Numbered from the stretch's first letter, positions 1 to 12,440 are shown. The stretch: 64,000 nucleotides of DNA from Trichobilharzia szidati (GCA_944472155.2 OX235271.1:66756416-66820415), one strand, 5' to 3'. Program-made: numbers and translations. The notes: generated from the letters alone by a model not told the origin.

Positions 1-41
1 ATATCATTGTCTTTTATGCCACACTCTTCTTTATTTTACAG

Positions 42-602
42 ATTACGAATTCACCGAATCCTCCTGTGTTATGCTCTGCTTCAGTGAGTGTAAGTGGCAT
101 TCGTCCACCCAGTGGTATCAAACCACCGTCTATTACTCCAGATAAAATAAAATCACTTATTAACACCAGTACTAATGGTAATGCTACTACTACTACTAAT
201 GGACATACAAATTCTACTCCGAACACATCATTCACTTCTACATATGACGAATCAATAAGCAGAGTAGAACGGACACCAGAGCCTTTAAAAAGAAATGGTT
301 CCACGACAGAAGATAATTCAGAGCATCCACTAAATAATGGTGGCGGTAGTAAACTGCCTAAGCCAATTAATACTACACCCTCACCGACTCCTGGAAGCTT
401 CCAGTCGAAAATTCGACCACCTGTAGTAGGCAATTTGCCTATTATGAAGTCTGGTATACCTCCACCATCTGTACTGCCACCATCGATCAGCCAAACTACA
501 ATTGGACAATCTCATTTACCTGTACCGACGAATACGACTAACATTCCACTGCCTAGTGGAATTAAACCACCATCTCGTTCACCAAGATCTGCTTTGGCTA
601 AG
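42..602 (+). CDS. Internal exon, Ser/Pro/Thr-rich protein with SGIP/SGIKPPS motifs (possible microtubule plus-end binder)
   Basis: The exon is open from a polypyrimidine-AG acceptor (AG at 40-41) to an AG|GTAAAT donor (GT at 603-604): 561 bp, 187 codons, both ends in phase 0. The protein is low complexity and rich in Ser, Thr, Pro and Asn, with no folded domain. The motif SGI-(R/K)-PPS occurs twice at residues 18-30 and again at 172-178, and an SGIP motif lies at 137-140. SxIP-type motifs in basic Ser/Pro-rich stretches bind EB1 in microtubule plus-end proteins, and CLIP proteins start with a similar PSGLK-P segment. A role near CLIP/navigator-type proteins is therefore plausible but is inference. 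Reading continues past the donor to a stop at 645-647, so an intron-retained form would end there. The rest of the gene lies outside or far downstream. Confidence 0.75.
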
Positions 603-1198
603 GTAAATGGTATCTTTTTTATCACTGCACTTTCTATTATTGACTAGTTTTGCAATTTGACTATTATTTTCATAAAATTCATGTGGTAGCTATAATAATA
701 TCTAAAGAAGTGTACCAGATATTTTCCAGTTGACATTTCAAGTTTAATGCGAAACAATCAATTAAACACCTTTGTTTTGTTGTATGTTTAGACTAAAACT
801 CAAAGGTGACATTTATCCTTTTATGCATACATAGTGTTGTATAGCTCTGTGAATCATCTTTGTACACATATTTTCTTTTTGCCGTCCATATAATCAGAAA
901 ATGTTCTTAAATGGCTAATTTATAAGCTTATGCATGCGACAATATTGATATTTCGTTTGCCTGTCAGACCAGTACTGAAAACTACAAAGATACAACGAAC
1001 CTCTGAGGACAATTATAATCCCTGTCAAGTTTATCGGGAAAAAATGAGTTATTTCATTCACTATAAAGCCATTTAGCTGAGAGAAGACATTAGTTAGACA
1101 ACTTGGTGCTTATTCATTTCACGTGATGGATGAAAAGCGATTATTGCCGCAAAATTAACTGACTGCATTGAGTCGATCCAGTTGTATATTTCACTATT
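603..1198. other. Intron start, nothing recognised
   Basis: AT-rich sequence after the donor of the first exon. I see no gene or repeat that I can name. Confidence 0.5.
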
Positions 1199-1390
1199 CG
1201 TTCCATTACGTTTCAGAGGGAATATAGGGCTTCAAGCGCTTGATCTTTGAAGTTTCACAGGGCAAGCTCACTAGCCTTTCTTTACCAGATTTAACACTGG
1301 CTAATTGAGGTCTAATGAGTGTATTAGCTTGAATTGGAACCTGGACCTCGTGTTTTGACTGGCGATTGTTCTACCACTGAGGTGCGATAA
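1199..1390 (-). mobile_element. Degenerate tRNA-headed SINE with LINE-like tail
   Basis: On the minus strand this has the tail seen in the other SINEs of the window (gaaacttcaa... then cttgaagccctat and a diverged ttcc block near 1200-1240) and a worn tRNA-like head near 1340-1390 with remains of a B box. It is strongly diverged, so its ends are approximate. Confidence 0.55.
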
Positions 1391-2530
1391 GACTAGTTCT
1401 CATGCCTGTCAATCCCTACCAATGAGCTAGCATCTGTATGCTTCACTTGAACATTTAAGCAGCTGTCATACATTCAGATCATACTTACACAAGATATAAA
1501 ATCATGTGTGTGTGCCGCCATTTGTGAAACTTCAGTCACTGATAGAAGTCTGAAGTTTGACCAGTAAGTTAGTTAGGAGGTTAGTTACTTTGTATGTATA
1601 TTAAGATGCTTGAGAGTATCGGTTTGAAGAGAATTTCATTAAGAGGTTTCTTCTAACACAGTTATGCATGTATATATGTGTGTAAGAATCGTCACATTAC
1701 CAATTTAGAATTATTATCAAACAAATGAACTTACAATTCGTTTTGGTGATCCCTTATTTTAATTTGAATAATGTATATATTCTAGAACATAATGTTACAT
1801 GTGCTACTGACAAGATTTGTAAGTAGTATATAGATGCAGGTATAAATATGTGTATTATTTACAAGCCTATCAATTAGCCAAGAGAAGAAATGAACGATAC
1901 TTGTAAAACAACATGCAAGACATGAAAGGAAAGCAAAGAAGCACAATCAGTACCAAAGGCGTGTGCAAATTGTGATTTTACTATTTGGTAGACGTATATT
2001 GGGTTCATTGAGTAGCCAAATACTCTTGTACTCTGCCGTTACAGTAGTTTCTGTCTTTCGTTTCAAGTATTTTATTCGTTAAATGCCTTTTTTTACTATT
2101 CTAAACATGTTCAACTTCCTAATCAGTGTGGTTTTCTTTTGGTTGTTGCTTTTCTACATTTTAGTGAGTGATGCAAAGCTGGTGGTGTCATGTCTATCGT
2201 TAATGTTCACTGTCTGACTGTTCATCAGATGAAATCTCAGTTACGTTCAGTGTCTCTTGTGATTCGTTCATTGATTATCTCATGTACGCTGGACAATTAA
2301 CATTAGTCTATCAAAGAGCAAGTTGTTTTACAGCTACTACTCACCATCAACTTATTCTTCTGATTATGCTCAATGATATTTTATTGTTATTGGGTGGTTA
2401 CGTTATCTTTTGTCTTTGGAGAGAGAGAAATAATCCACTAGACTTGTTCATCCCTGAAGATGGTGATGATATTTTTTACTTCAGAATAAATGATAGAATA
2501 TCCTATGTATTCACATTCACTGTCATCATC

Positions 2531-2610
2531 GTCCTCCTTCTCCTTCTCCTCCTCCTCACCATATAGTAATCATTTTATGGGTTATTATTATTATTATTAT
2601 TATAATTATC
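2531..2610. repeat. Simple repeats: (CTC/CTT)n then (TTA)n
   Basis: A pyrimidine tract built of CTC/CTT triplets at about 2531-2560, followed 20 bp later by about seven TTA triplets at 2582-2601. Confidence 0.85.
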
Positions 2611-3280
2611 AGTATTATAATTATGCCATACTATAATATCAAAGTTTTTCACTTCACCTCAAAAGTAATATTGCATACACATGAGAAGATATTTTCTATT
2701 AATCAGTATTATCCTATAATATGCATGCATACACCTTATGTATGTTTTTATGCATGTATGCAAGTGTGTATACAGATTTCGTCTTTCGTGACCTCAACAT
2801 TATTTTCATTTGTTATGTACACGTATGTTGGCTTGTTTATTTTCCAAATTTCGTTTTTGTTTTAATCTCCTTTATAAATGTGACATTGATCATTGAACGA
2901 ATTCATGTTTTGCTGTATTTTGTTTCGTTCTGTTTTTCTCTTTTTCTTTTCAATCTACTGTATGAATACTTGTCTTTTTTTAGAGAAAAAAAACCCAGTA
3001 AATAACTCTGAATTATACTATGACTTTTGCATATTTTCATGATTTATGCAAACTTTTAGGGCGGAAAAAATAGGCGAAATGATACCTTCTTCGTCTTCTG
3101 ATTACTGTGTATTTCCCGATATATATTTATGCGGACAGTTTTACGTGAGTCTTTTGTGAGTCTTACCATCCAAAATCCCTCTATGCTAGCCAGTTTGTTA
3201 TTGTTTCGTTGGAGAGGTTGGTTTTATAGTTAGTTGGTTAATCGTTTCTGTATTCCTCTGCATCCCTTTCTATTCATCAT

Positions 3281-3299
3281 TGTGTGTGTGTGTGTGTGT
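3281..3299. repeat. (TG)n microsatellite
   Basis: Nine uninterrupted TG dinucleotides. Confidence 0.9.
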
Positions 3300-4369
3300 T
3301 CAGTATCTTTTCTTCCTCGTCAGCATATAGTATGTTACCTTTTCTATTGTAAATTGTAAATTTCAGTAGTTAACATTCATTCATACATTTTGACTGACAT
3401 ACATTTTTTATTAGAACAGACGGACAAAGAAACAATCGAGTTATCAGTTTTCTTTTGTTATTATTATTATTATTTCATTGACATTACTTTTTATTGTCTT
3501 TGTAAAGTGGTGGATGTTGAATTTTCAGTGATTTATTTAGCTTTATATTCATATTTCACAACTTCACTACCTTGAAGCATTGATATGACCGTTAAAGTAC
3601 TTGGCAGTTGCGCAAACGATTTCCCTACCTAGTTGATTCGCTAGCCTATTGTTCTAACCACTATCAGCAACAACATTAATACGATAACATCAGAAACGCG
3701 ACGCAAAAAAGCAAGTAGAGAAAACAAACCGTTGTCATGGCGAGCTTTTACTGTCTTTTATTGACAGCGCAAACAATTGACAGTGCCTGCGTATATATTT
3801 ACTTACTTTAAGTGACCTTGAGAGACACCACTGACATTGATAAATTAAAACAACCGGCAACCAATAGGATTCCAAGATCATAAGTGGGTTGAAGGAAATA
3901 CAAACCAGCAATATAAAGATACGTGTGTATTATTTCAGGAAAATTAGATCTATGTAACAGAAATTGAATTAATTGTGATACGCAAAAGACATATTGTATA
4001 GCAGAAAAGATTTCAAACAAAGGCTGACTTAGCTTTCGCTAACTACCAGCACATATGTTACAAGCGAGATATCTGATTTCTAATAGAGGCTGTAGTGGAC
4101 ATATCTGCAGGCTGGGTAGGGATACTTGATATCAAACTACGCAACAGTAATATCAGGTACTCAAGTATCAGTATATTACATTTATTAAGAACAATAAATT
4201 ATCAGAGGACACAGTTACTTGTGGACAAAGTTAGGTCTACCGGATACAAATTTAATAATATAATCCACAGGTGTCCACGTGTCTTTTATTTCGATGATTC
4301 TTCTCCACTTTAGGATTTTCACTCTTCTCGTTGATTCCTATTTTGAATGACTAACTGACTGGAAGTGTG

Positions 4370-4950
4370 TGGGCTGTTGTTGTTACTTCTTTGGCTACCC
4401 ACACCGTGGAAGTTATTTTTTTGGGGGTATCTGAAACAGAATTAGTGTCGCGTGACTGCAGATCCAAGGGGACGACTGTTTGAGAACGGTCACATAAGGC
4501 CTGTTTGGACTGGATTTCAGGTTCGGTTGCGTATTAGTTACTTACTGCCAGCAGGGAAAATTGGGATGTACAATTTTTGGGGTTGACTTTTTCTAAACCC
4601 CTCTCTTCAGAGGGGAGAAATAGCATCGGTGGCATGCTGATCATTTGAGGGAAACACCTGACTGCTGTTACATTCCTGTCCCCGAGCAGTACGACTTTGC
4701 CTACAGACCTCTAGCATAGTATAAAAAGATCTTACACTATGCCAGTAACTGCTTTTAGTCTAATCGCTATCCTAACAATCTTCCTGGCATAGTAGGACCT
4801 GCAAGAACACTAGTTCCAGTCAGTGTAGCTTGTTGGGTCATTGCAATATGCAAGCATGACCACCACGTCAAGGTAGCAGCTATCGGTCGGGTCTTATTTC
4901 GAACGAGGATGTGAATATTCAGTGAGTTCACAAAAAGTTGGAATGGCTTG
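4370..4950. other. GC-richer patch, probably an unidentified repeat fragment
   Basis: The base composition is visibly richer in G and C than the flanks and contains a small hairpin (cccctctcttcagagggg near 4599-4616). No open frame, tRNA boxes or known terminal motif identifies it. It resembles retroelement untranslated sequence more than unique intron, but I cannot name the family. Confidence 0.3.
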
Positions 4951-6074
4951 CAATAATGGCATCCTGGTAACTGCAGTTAAGGAGAACTCAAGTTCTGTCC
5001 AAACGCGTGTATATTTTATATTTACCCTGTAAAAATTTTATTTTCGGAATGTCTATATATAAGGATAACAATGTTTGTTTTATCCAATGGATAAACGGAA
5101 TATACTCATAGAAACGAATGTTTTCAACAAAAAAAGTCATATAAAATTATATTTCCGTCCTCTACATGGGTTGAGTGTACTTTGAACAATCTCGTGAAGC
5201 ACAGGAATTCACTAAAGTGAGATTTGACCTACTCCCTAATGTCGATGGAACTCGTCAAATGAATAGAACTTTATAAAACAAACATTCAAGCATAACATTA
5301 ACAGGTGAAATGTGGAAATGCTTTTGGTCAAGTTTCTGAATCATATAAAAGTGCTGAATTTATATTAGCGTCAAGAATTCAAATCTTGTACTGGTGCTGC
5401 ATATCTGCATACTGATTTCAGGGTAATGAACGTTAATCGTGCTTTCCGCTCCTAGTTTACTAACCAGTTCTTCGGTTTGGTAAAGAATGAATGCTGCACA
5501 TGAAGTTAGAAAACCTGTGGGGGCCTCAATAGCAAGCTCCGTAACCGTAAAAAATATCAGAATAAAAATCCAAGTCAGTGAAAAAATATTGAAACATTAT
5601 ATTATACAAAATACATTTCACAAGTTATAGATATATATAGTTAAGTCCATTGCTACAATTTTTTAACATAATCCACAGATGCATTCACTGCTGGGGTCGT
5701 TGCTCATTAGCGGAAGCTGTGTACTGGTTGTAGAATAGTCTTCAGATGAGGATGAGAGGCTTCTGCGAATTCCAAAGGACACAACATGGTTAGTAGTGAA
5801 ATAAGTAGACAGTAGAGTTCAATGAGAAGACGAAGATACGAGTAGCACGCTGTATTTTTATTGTGCCCCAAAGTTATGTATTTTACAATGAATCGTTTTA
5901 AACAAAGGTTATGTATAGTGTTTGCATTTGTAGCTCCTAACAAAACACTGTACAACCATACTTTTTCAGACATCACAACCCCGCTGCGTTGAAGATAACC
6001 TTGTTGTTGCTGAAACTTCAAAGCACAAAAAAGATAAACCAATGAATGACGAGGTGAAAGTATTGTATTGTATT

Positions 6075-7425
6075 ATCATTATTATTGCTTCCTTTAGTTC
6101 CTAGAGGATCAAAGAGCTTCAGCCACACGTCTCCATTGCGTTCGGTTCTCTGCTAACGTTTTCACTTGGCTCTCCGTCTGCCCACATGCTGTCATCTTCT
6201 CTTCGAATGACCTCTTTCATGTCACTCGCATTGACAGCCAAATCGCCGCTTCCTCTGCGGGTTCCATTCAAGCGATGGCCAGGCGTTTGATGTCACTTGA
6301 TGGTTTGTTTTCTCAGAGTATGGTCAATCCACCTTCATTTCTCCCTGTATATTTGTTGCACAATTGGTTTCTGCCGGGTTGGTTCGCTCCCAGAGATCCC
6401 TGTTGCTGATCTTTTCTGGCCGGCCATCTGATCTTGAGTATCAATCGAAGACAGCTATTGATGAAGATCTATAGTTTGCTCGAAGTGCTCTTCATGACGC
6501 GCCAGGTCTCTGATCCATAAAGTAGCACTGCCTTCACACTGGAGTTAAAAATCCGGATGTTATTTTTCATGCTGATTGCCGAGTGTTGATCTCCACACAG
6601 ACATGAGAGAAACGAAAGCTTGGCTTTTCACTTGCATATCTTCCAGTCTGTGGGAAATCAGATATATATATCATCGGTGAAGTCCAGATCCCCCAAGTTT
6701 TACTTGAGTGGCCATTTTACGCCTGTTTCCTCGCTGTCCGCTGTCTGTCGCATTATCCAATCTACTGCAATCAGGAAAATCATTGGAGATAGTAGGAAGC
6801 CAGCTTGTCTTACTCCGTCTTTACTTCTAAGGATTCTGTAAGTTTCCCGCTGTGGATTACTTGGCATGCAGCATTGTCGTACCACTGTTGGATGAAGTGT
6901 ATAATTGGCAGCGGCACTTCGTAGTAGCGAAGTAGTTGCCAAATCACCTCTCGATCGACGCTATCGAAGGCCTTTTCAAAGTCGATGAATTTGAGGTAGG
7001 AGGCTGACTGCCATTCCGAGCTCTGTTCATTGATGATCCATAGTGTGGCGATTTGATCAATACATGACTTGCTTCTCCTGAATCCAACCTGTTCCCGTCG
7101 GAGTTTTTCATCCAGAGAGTGTTTGATTCTCTCCAGGATGATTTTTTTATTATTCCTTCATGTTCCCAGTGAAACATAGTGCTTCAAGCTAGAGGCTTGA
7201 AGTTTTTGTAGCAGTGTTTATTTTTAAAGGATGGGGTCGCTGGCCTCATGTCCAACCTTTCCTCTCCACCAGCTTTTATTTCTGGCTTAGCGAGGTAAAG
7301 AACTATGTAGAATCCCAGACCATGTGCATGGTCGGCGAGCGTCTTAAGCGCTGTGCCACTGACGCACGTCCAGGATGATGCGGCTTAGTATTTCGCTTGG
7401 GATAATAATTTTAAAAACATCGTTT
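6075..7425 (-). mobile_element. RTE-clade (SR2-like) non-LTR retrotransposon, 5'-truncated and decayed; RT domain plus 3' end
   Basis: Read on the minus strand, about 7425 to 6950 encodes the palm/fingers of an RTE-type reverse transcriptase: SRIILERIKHSL, then QVGFRR, FEKAFDSVDRE, a segment matching NAACQVIHSGK, and LSPMIFLIAVDWIMRQ. A one-base frameshift falls just before the last motif. Downstream the C-terminal part (LLYGSETWRV, ...IRWPAR) runs to a T-rich 3' end near 6075. Several stops, frameshifts and a small internal loss make it a pseudogene. A SINE at 7143-7368 interrupts it, so the SINE is younger. RTE elements cut the target with an apurinic-type endonuclease and reverse transcribe at the nick; that domain is missing here. 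Confidence 0.85.
7143..7368 (-). mobile_element. tRNA-headed SINE nested in the RTE copy, 11-bp target duplication
   Basis: On the minus strand it starts with a tRNA-like head (A box like TGGCACAGCG; B-box region worn) and ends with a conserved tail (cttgaagc... then a ttccactgggaac-like block, gaaggaataa). The direct repeat TCCAGGATGAT flanks it at 7132-7142 and 7369-7379. Removing the element plus one copy restores the RTE reading frame across the junction, so the boundaries are secure. Confidence 0.88.
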
Positions 7426-7959
7426 CAGGTGTGACTTATTAAATTACTGAAATAAGCACGAGTATGAGAAACAAGACAACATTAATTCAGATAACAGAAA
7501 ATCTAGAAGTTGTGTTACAAAATAGATTTTTATCGCAACTAGTTCAGGATAATTACTATATCTCCTTATGTTCTGAATTTTTATTTCCAGACCTAAACGG
7601 CACACTATCAAAATACAAAGTATTCTTCCTCTTCATCTTTTTTATTGATGATTTTGAAGGGTTCAGTGATATCAGTAACACTTTCATATTTCATTTTATC
7701 GGAGTATTGCATGCTTCTCTTTGCGTATGCTATAACCATTAAGGTAAAAGCTTAACAGGACATGTTGGCAGACGCTTTTCACTCCAAATACTTTTACAAA
7801 CAGATTTGAATCCATTTGTTAGTATTCGAATTGGGTGCTCTATCTCTAATTTACTGTTGTCGTAGAAATGTGAATTTGCCAAGGAAATCAACTTTGTAAC
7901 AGCATATGTTCTATCTGCAAACTTATCCAGTCTACGCCTGTCTAACAAGCTGATTAGAA

Positions 7960-8220
7960 AGCAGCTTTATTTAATTTCACTAATAAAAACTATTTCTCTA
8001 CACAGTTGGTTATATGCTACTTTACAAGTGTGAAACATGGTCACTGAAAGTGAAAGGCATTAAAGATTACATGTTTTTGACCATAGGTGTCTTCATTTAC
8101 TTGCTGGCATTAGAGTGAGCAGTATGGCAAGAAGTTAAGAATTGAGTAGTAAGTAAGGCGCTTGTGAAGCTCAGCTCATTGAGATACTTTGCGTGTGTCG
8201 AACCACTAACTTCCTCTAAT
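7960..8220 (+). mobile_element. Probable highly decayed LINE C-terminal relic
   Basis: Broken frames give GYMLLYKCETWSLKVK followed, after a frame change, by a segment like DHRCLHLLAGIRVSSMARS. This resembles the LLYGCETW...DHRCLR...VSN block at the C terminus of RTE-type reverse transcriptases. It is full of stops and frame changes, and its limits are guesses. Confidence 0.45.
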
Positions 8221-9370
8221 AACGATGTTGGTTGTTATAGGATTGTGTTGGAAAAAAATTTTGAGGACTCAGATCGAAGCAGTGCATCGGTTAATGCAGC
8301 CATTAACTGTCTGTTCGAACCCCATAGGGTGGTGTAGACTACCAGGCTGGGATCCTATGGGTGCTAGGAATTAAATACTTTTTAGTGTAAGACTTGAATC
8401 CTGGAGTAGACATGAAATGTGGTTATATATGGACGTGACTTCATGAGTCACTGTACATAATTTCACCCTCACCCCACTGCTTCTTTAAAGCTTTGCCACG
8501 TATCCGGTATGGATGCTGCATCATTTTGGTTACACGTGTTCAGTATCGATTCGAGGAATAAATATTCGATGATATTCAAGTATTGGTTTGTAATATTCGA
8601 TGACTTACGCTTTTACCCACCTAGCAGGTGAAGGTAGAAAACAGTTTCGAATGAAATTCGTTCCTCATCTCATTCGCAAATGAACACTGCACACATAAGA
8701 TATCTTACTGATTACACTAGCATGTTTGCGTATAGACTGAGTTAAAGATTATCTGATGACAACTTTTCCATCTGCATCCTCATCAGAGTAGTTTACAAAC
8801 TATGATATTATTTCTAATGCTTTTTGTGTTCACCTGAAAGATCTGTCAAGAGGTCACTCGCAGAAACTTTCTGATAGATTTGTCTAGTTGCATGCGACCA
8901 TTATAAATGCTGCAGTGATTATTAGTCTAGCCGTATTAGCCGTCCTAGATCACGTATTTATTCTCTATAGATAGTATGAAGAAGACTTGGTTAACTTTGT
9001 ATACTCCTAAGTGTCTTGTATATTAAACAATCTGTTAACATTTGTAAGGCTTAGTTAGGGACTTCTGTAATGGATTGAGAGGCAAACTTATTAAAATATT
9101 TAAACGGTCTCTTTCCCTATCTCCCTTAAACTTTGTTCAGTTTTAACAGGGAAGAAATGTTTGTCACATAAACGCTTCTGACCTTAAATCCCGTTAGGTC
9201 ATCACACTAAGCTTAACTCCTTATGGCATTATAAAAACTTTATTGCCTATTAGTATTGTGGCACAAAATTATTGATCCATTTAGTCGATTCTAGGTTGTA
9301 AATAAACTCTAGACCAATAGTCTATGTATCTGTTGGAATATCAGGATTCTAGAACGTTTTCAAATATAAG
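8221..9370. other. Intronic DNA, nothing clear
   Basis: No gene. A short tRNA-like stretch (gttcgaacccc near 8312) and one isolated copy of the motif aaaccaatacttgaa (minus strand, near 8567-8590), which also occurs at family B ends, are the only notable bits. Confidence 0.45.
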
Positions 9371-9578
9371 TTTGTAGGGATTTGATTGATTGGTTACAGG
9401 ATTTCATCATGAGCTGAGATAGGTTATAGGACCATTGGAAAACCTTGGAATAGTGAACGGCTGTTTCGTCAGCCTAGTTTGGGACTCCTTAGTAGTACGC
9501 AACCACTGGGGTTCTAACCCAGGACCTTTTGGTTACAGGGTGAGCTCGTGAACCATTAAGCCACTGAGACCCGACCAC
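9371..9578 (-). mobile_element. Family B tRNA/hammerhead repeat, 3' two thirds
   Basis: On the minus strand: Pol III-like boxes (cagtggcttaatgg; gttagaacccc), then a hammerhead-like segment in which the core reads CUAAGGA (one change from CUGANGA) followed by GUCC...GAC-GAAA, then the tail typical of this family (gatgaaatcctg...caaatccctacaaac). The core change and a mispaired stem I make it unlikely to cleave. Confidence 0.75.
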
Positions 9579-9999
9579 AGATAGTTTGCAGCTGATGAGA
9601 ACCTGTGAAATAGAATGATATCATTTTATGCTGCGAATCCGATCTTTCTTTCTCTATCGACATTCGGTAATTCTAAGTCTGAAATGGCCAACATAGTTTC
9701 ATCGCTAGTCTTCACAGTAGTTTCGTAAATAACGGTTGTATTTGCCTCTTTTGAAGCTGAATTTTCCGTGGAGTTGTTGTAACCATTCACTGCTATCGTA
9801 GGGCAACTGTTGCTGATTGTTACGCCTATAAAGTTCTATACTAATACTCTTTTCAACAAAGATTTTGTTACAAAATGGTGCAAACTAGGGAATCAAGAAA
9901 TTTCATTCCTAACGAGTTTACTAATGTGCAGTACTGGAGATCCTTAAACTTAGATTCCATAAATACTGATAGGGAGTTAGGCTACTTAACCAACAACAA
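9579..9999. other. Intronic DNA, nothing recognised
   Basis: No gene, tRNA box or repeat that I can name. Confidence 0.45.
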
Positions 10000-10655
10000 G
10001 AAGCAGCAATCGCCATCAGTGGCCGACACCTAAAGGAAGTCACCACTTACAACTATCTAGGCAACATCATTTCAACTATTGGCGTCACAGATGGGGATGT
10101 CCAAGCCAACCAGCATACAAAAGGCAAGACCAATTTACATTTATTTGTAATCATTTAGGAAATGTGTTTCACTCAACCTAAGGATCAAGATCTGGATCTT
10201 AGACACTAATGTCAAATAAGCGCTTTCATATGTTTCAGAGACTTGGAGCGGGTGTCAGGAGTAGTATTCCCAACAGATTATTGCAGACTTTCATTAACGG
10301 CTTCCTTCTCTCGACTGTGAGGGTTAAGTGACTGGCTAGTCAGAATGAAGACGAAGGAACTCTGGTAGTGTATGGAATCTGCGGAGAACCATTTTCCCAA
10401 CAACTACGCCGAAGGAGATGGACTGGACGGAGGTTGATGAAATACTCAAAGGCAGTCATACTCCAGACAAGCCGTCGAGTGGAACCCGAATGTGGAACGA
10501 CATTTTAAGCATCCGATGATGACTTGGATGCATTTTTTCCAGGAGGTAATGAAAGTTTATAGGCAATGATGGAGTTTCTTAGAATAGGCTGTATAGAGCA
10601 GCTTGAAATGGAGTTGTTCTACTCTGAACCCAAGGGAATATTTATATAATAATGA
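10000..10655 (+). mobile_element. RTE-type retrotransposon 3' fragment
   Basis: Starts inside the C-terminal part of the ORF (the segment TYNYLGNIISTIGV is the usual FTYLG..VSTTGG block), continues through diverged RRRWTGRR sequence (usual RRKWRWIGH), and ends with ttctactctgaacccaagg and an ATAATAATGA-type end. Multiple stops and frameshifts; typical 5' truncation. Confidence 0.75.
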
Positions 10656-11797
10656 ACATCTTAGATGATCTTTACTAGTAGAAAAGAGATATCAAGATAA
10701 AATATTCGCTTTTCGGTGATTAAGTAATGTTAGCAACCGCTACAGAAACCAATACTTGAAGATTTAGTAATGTATTAATGACTAGCCCTCAGTTTGATGT
10801 ATGGAACAGATGATATGTCAAGTCTACAGAAGAAAACTGAATTGGGAACAGTAATCAGCAGTCATAGTAAACTAATAACCTAAAGATTTTACATAATGAA
10901 TAAAGAAGGTGGACTTAATTCAACTTCAACACGATACTTGTCATTATTCTCATTGTTATAATATTTCGCTGATGTATATTTGTTTATAGTCGTACACCTT
11001 CGAGAAATTGGGTCTAAAGGCAGGCAAATATTCAGTCTGTGCAACCACTAGATATCTCTCTTAAATGAAGGATATCATTTTGAAATCAAAAATGCAGATA
11101 ATATCGGAATTAATACACACTGCAGGAACAGTTACTACATTTTTTAACCGAGCTTATGTATGCAAAAATAGAATCTGACTGGTCTCTCACTTACTTGGCA
11201 ATCGCATTTTGATTTTTGTTGTATTAACGTCAGAATCCTTCATTAACCCTTTTTAAAATCTGCCATTTCTCAAGCTGTTACATAACCTATAAAGGCGATC
11301 ATATTCATTTCTGTGACTTTCTGTCTCCCCTCTCCACAAATTTACACTTCTCTGACCTTCTGTTTTGTAATGCATACAAAATGATGATGATTTGAGCTAA
11401 GACTGTTATGTTTATTATTACCAATGTTTTACATCCCCTAGCTTATAACGACTGTGTATAATCGTTTCAGCATTCAAAGAATGCATTTTATTCTTTTTTT
11501 AAACGAATGCAGCTTTAAACAGTGTAATATGAACCTGTGAAATGAAAAGGTTGATATAGTTTGACACTGTGAAATTCGGTATGTTTTGCATTTACTACAA
11601 TCTATCAATGAAATATAACATGCTTGAGAAAATAATGAATTTCATTACATGTCTTCCATGCAGACCTCATAGAGTCTTCACATAAGTAGTTAAAATGCGT
11701 CAATTATTGCCATCACTATTGTTATTATTGTTTATAACTGATTGAAGAAGACTATTAAAAGTTTTAAAGACCTATTAATGAACAAAGAATATTCTTA
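10656..11797. other. Intronic DNA, nothing recognised
   Basis: AT-rich with no persuasive frame. One isolated aaaccaatacttgaa motif near 10748 matches the end of family B repeats. Confidence 0.45.
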
Positions 11798-12017
11798 GCC
11801 ATTGGATCGGGTGTCAGTGGCTTAGTAGTTTTTGAGCTCACCTTGTAACCAGAAGGTCCTCGGTTAGAACCCCAGTGGGTGCGTACTGATGAAGAGTCCC
11901 AGACTAGGAGCGAAACAGCTGTCAAGTACTCTCTGGTGGTTTTCCAATGGTCCTCCAACCGATGTCAGCTGATGATGAAATCCCACAACTAATCAATCAA
12001 ATCCCTACAAACCAATC
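11798..12017 (+). mobile_element. Family B tRNA/hammerhead repeat
   Basis: Order along the plus strand: ttggatcggg, A-box-like GTGGCTTAGTAG, B-box-like GGTTAGAACCCC, then a hammerhead-like block with stem I half GTACTG, core AUGAAGA (position C3 is A), GTCC and GAAACAGCTGTC, then the family tail ending ccctacaaaccaat. C3 is essential in known hammerheads, so this copy is probably inactive. Confidence 0.8.
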
Positions 12018-12084
12018 ATTAGGTTCTACATTTATATGATCATAGTAACTCAAAGACGAAGTACTTAAGCTAGCCACCTATTAT

Positions 12085-12440
12085 TATATCTGATGCTCGC
12101 TAGTGACTTGTTACAGAACGAAGTTTCCTGGGGTTCTAGTGATAAGTCGTAACCAGTGAGGTGCATCTAGTTGGGAGTGAGGATGAATTTCCTGCCGATG
12201 ACATTAGTTGGTGGTCGCGCTAGATTACGAATTGGTAGAGGTTAGAATTCAAGGGGCCATTGAATTTACTCCCAATGGCTGTATGGTATACGAGCTTGCC
12301 CTGTAACCGGAAAGTCCTGGGTTCGAACCTCAGCGGGTGCGTTCTGCCGATGACCCACAAACTAGAATGAAACAACTGTCCAGGACTCCCCGGTTTTCAA
12401 TGGTTCTCCAACTATTATCAATCCGTGGTCAGCTTCGGAA
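12085..12440 (+). mobile_element. Family B repeat, second copy in the same orientation, with 5' head
   Basis: Includes the head block (ctgatgctcgctagtgactt) that precedes the tRNA-like part in longer copies, then GTTCGAACC and a hammerhead-like block. Stem I GTTCTG can pair with CAGGAC; the core reads CCGAUGA (U4 changed) and helix II is lost. About 70 bp separate it from the preceding copy, so the two form a loose direct array. Confidence 0.7.

Larger units (their letters stand above)
1391..6074. other. Intronic AT-rich DNA with simple repeats
   Basis: No gene recognised. Holds microsatellites near 2531-2610 and 3281-3299 and a more GC-rich patch at 4370-4950 (listed separately). Open frames at 2282-2566, 2623-3005 and 3808-4020 are low complexity or lack splice sites, start context and family resemblance. 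Confidence 0.5.

Noticed and set aside
14..433. 139-codon minus-strand frame
   Set aside because: It is the antisense shadow of the Ser/Pro/Thr-rich exon at 42-602.
2282..2566. 94-codon frame ending in a Leu-rich, membrane-like stretch
   Set aside because: The Leu run is produced by a CTC/CTT microsatellite; no gene signals.
8285..8365. Another SINE (gttcgaacccc)
   Set aside because: A lone B-box-like sequence; no A box or family tail could be matched.
12330..12390. Active hammerhead
   Set aside because: The core is CCGAUGA (U4 changed) and helix II cannot form.
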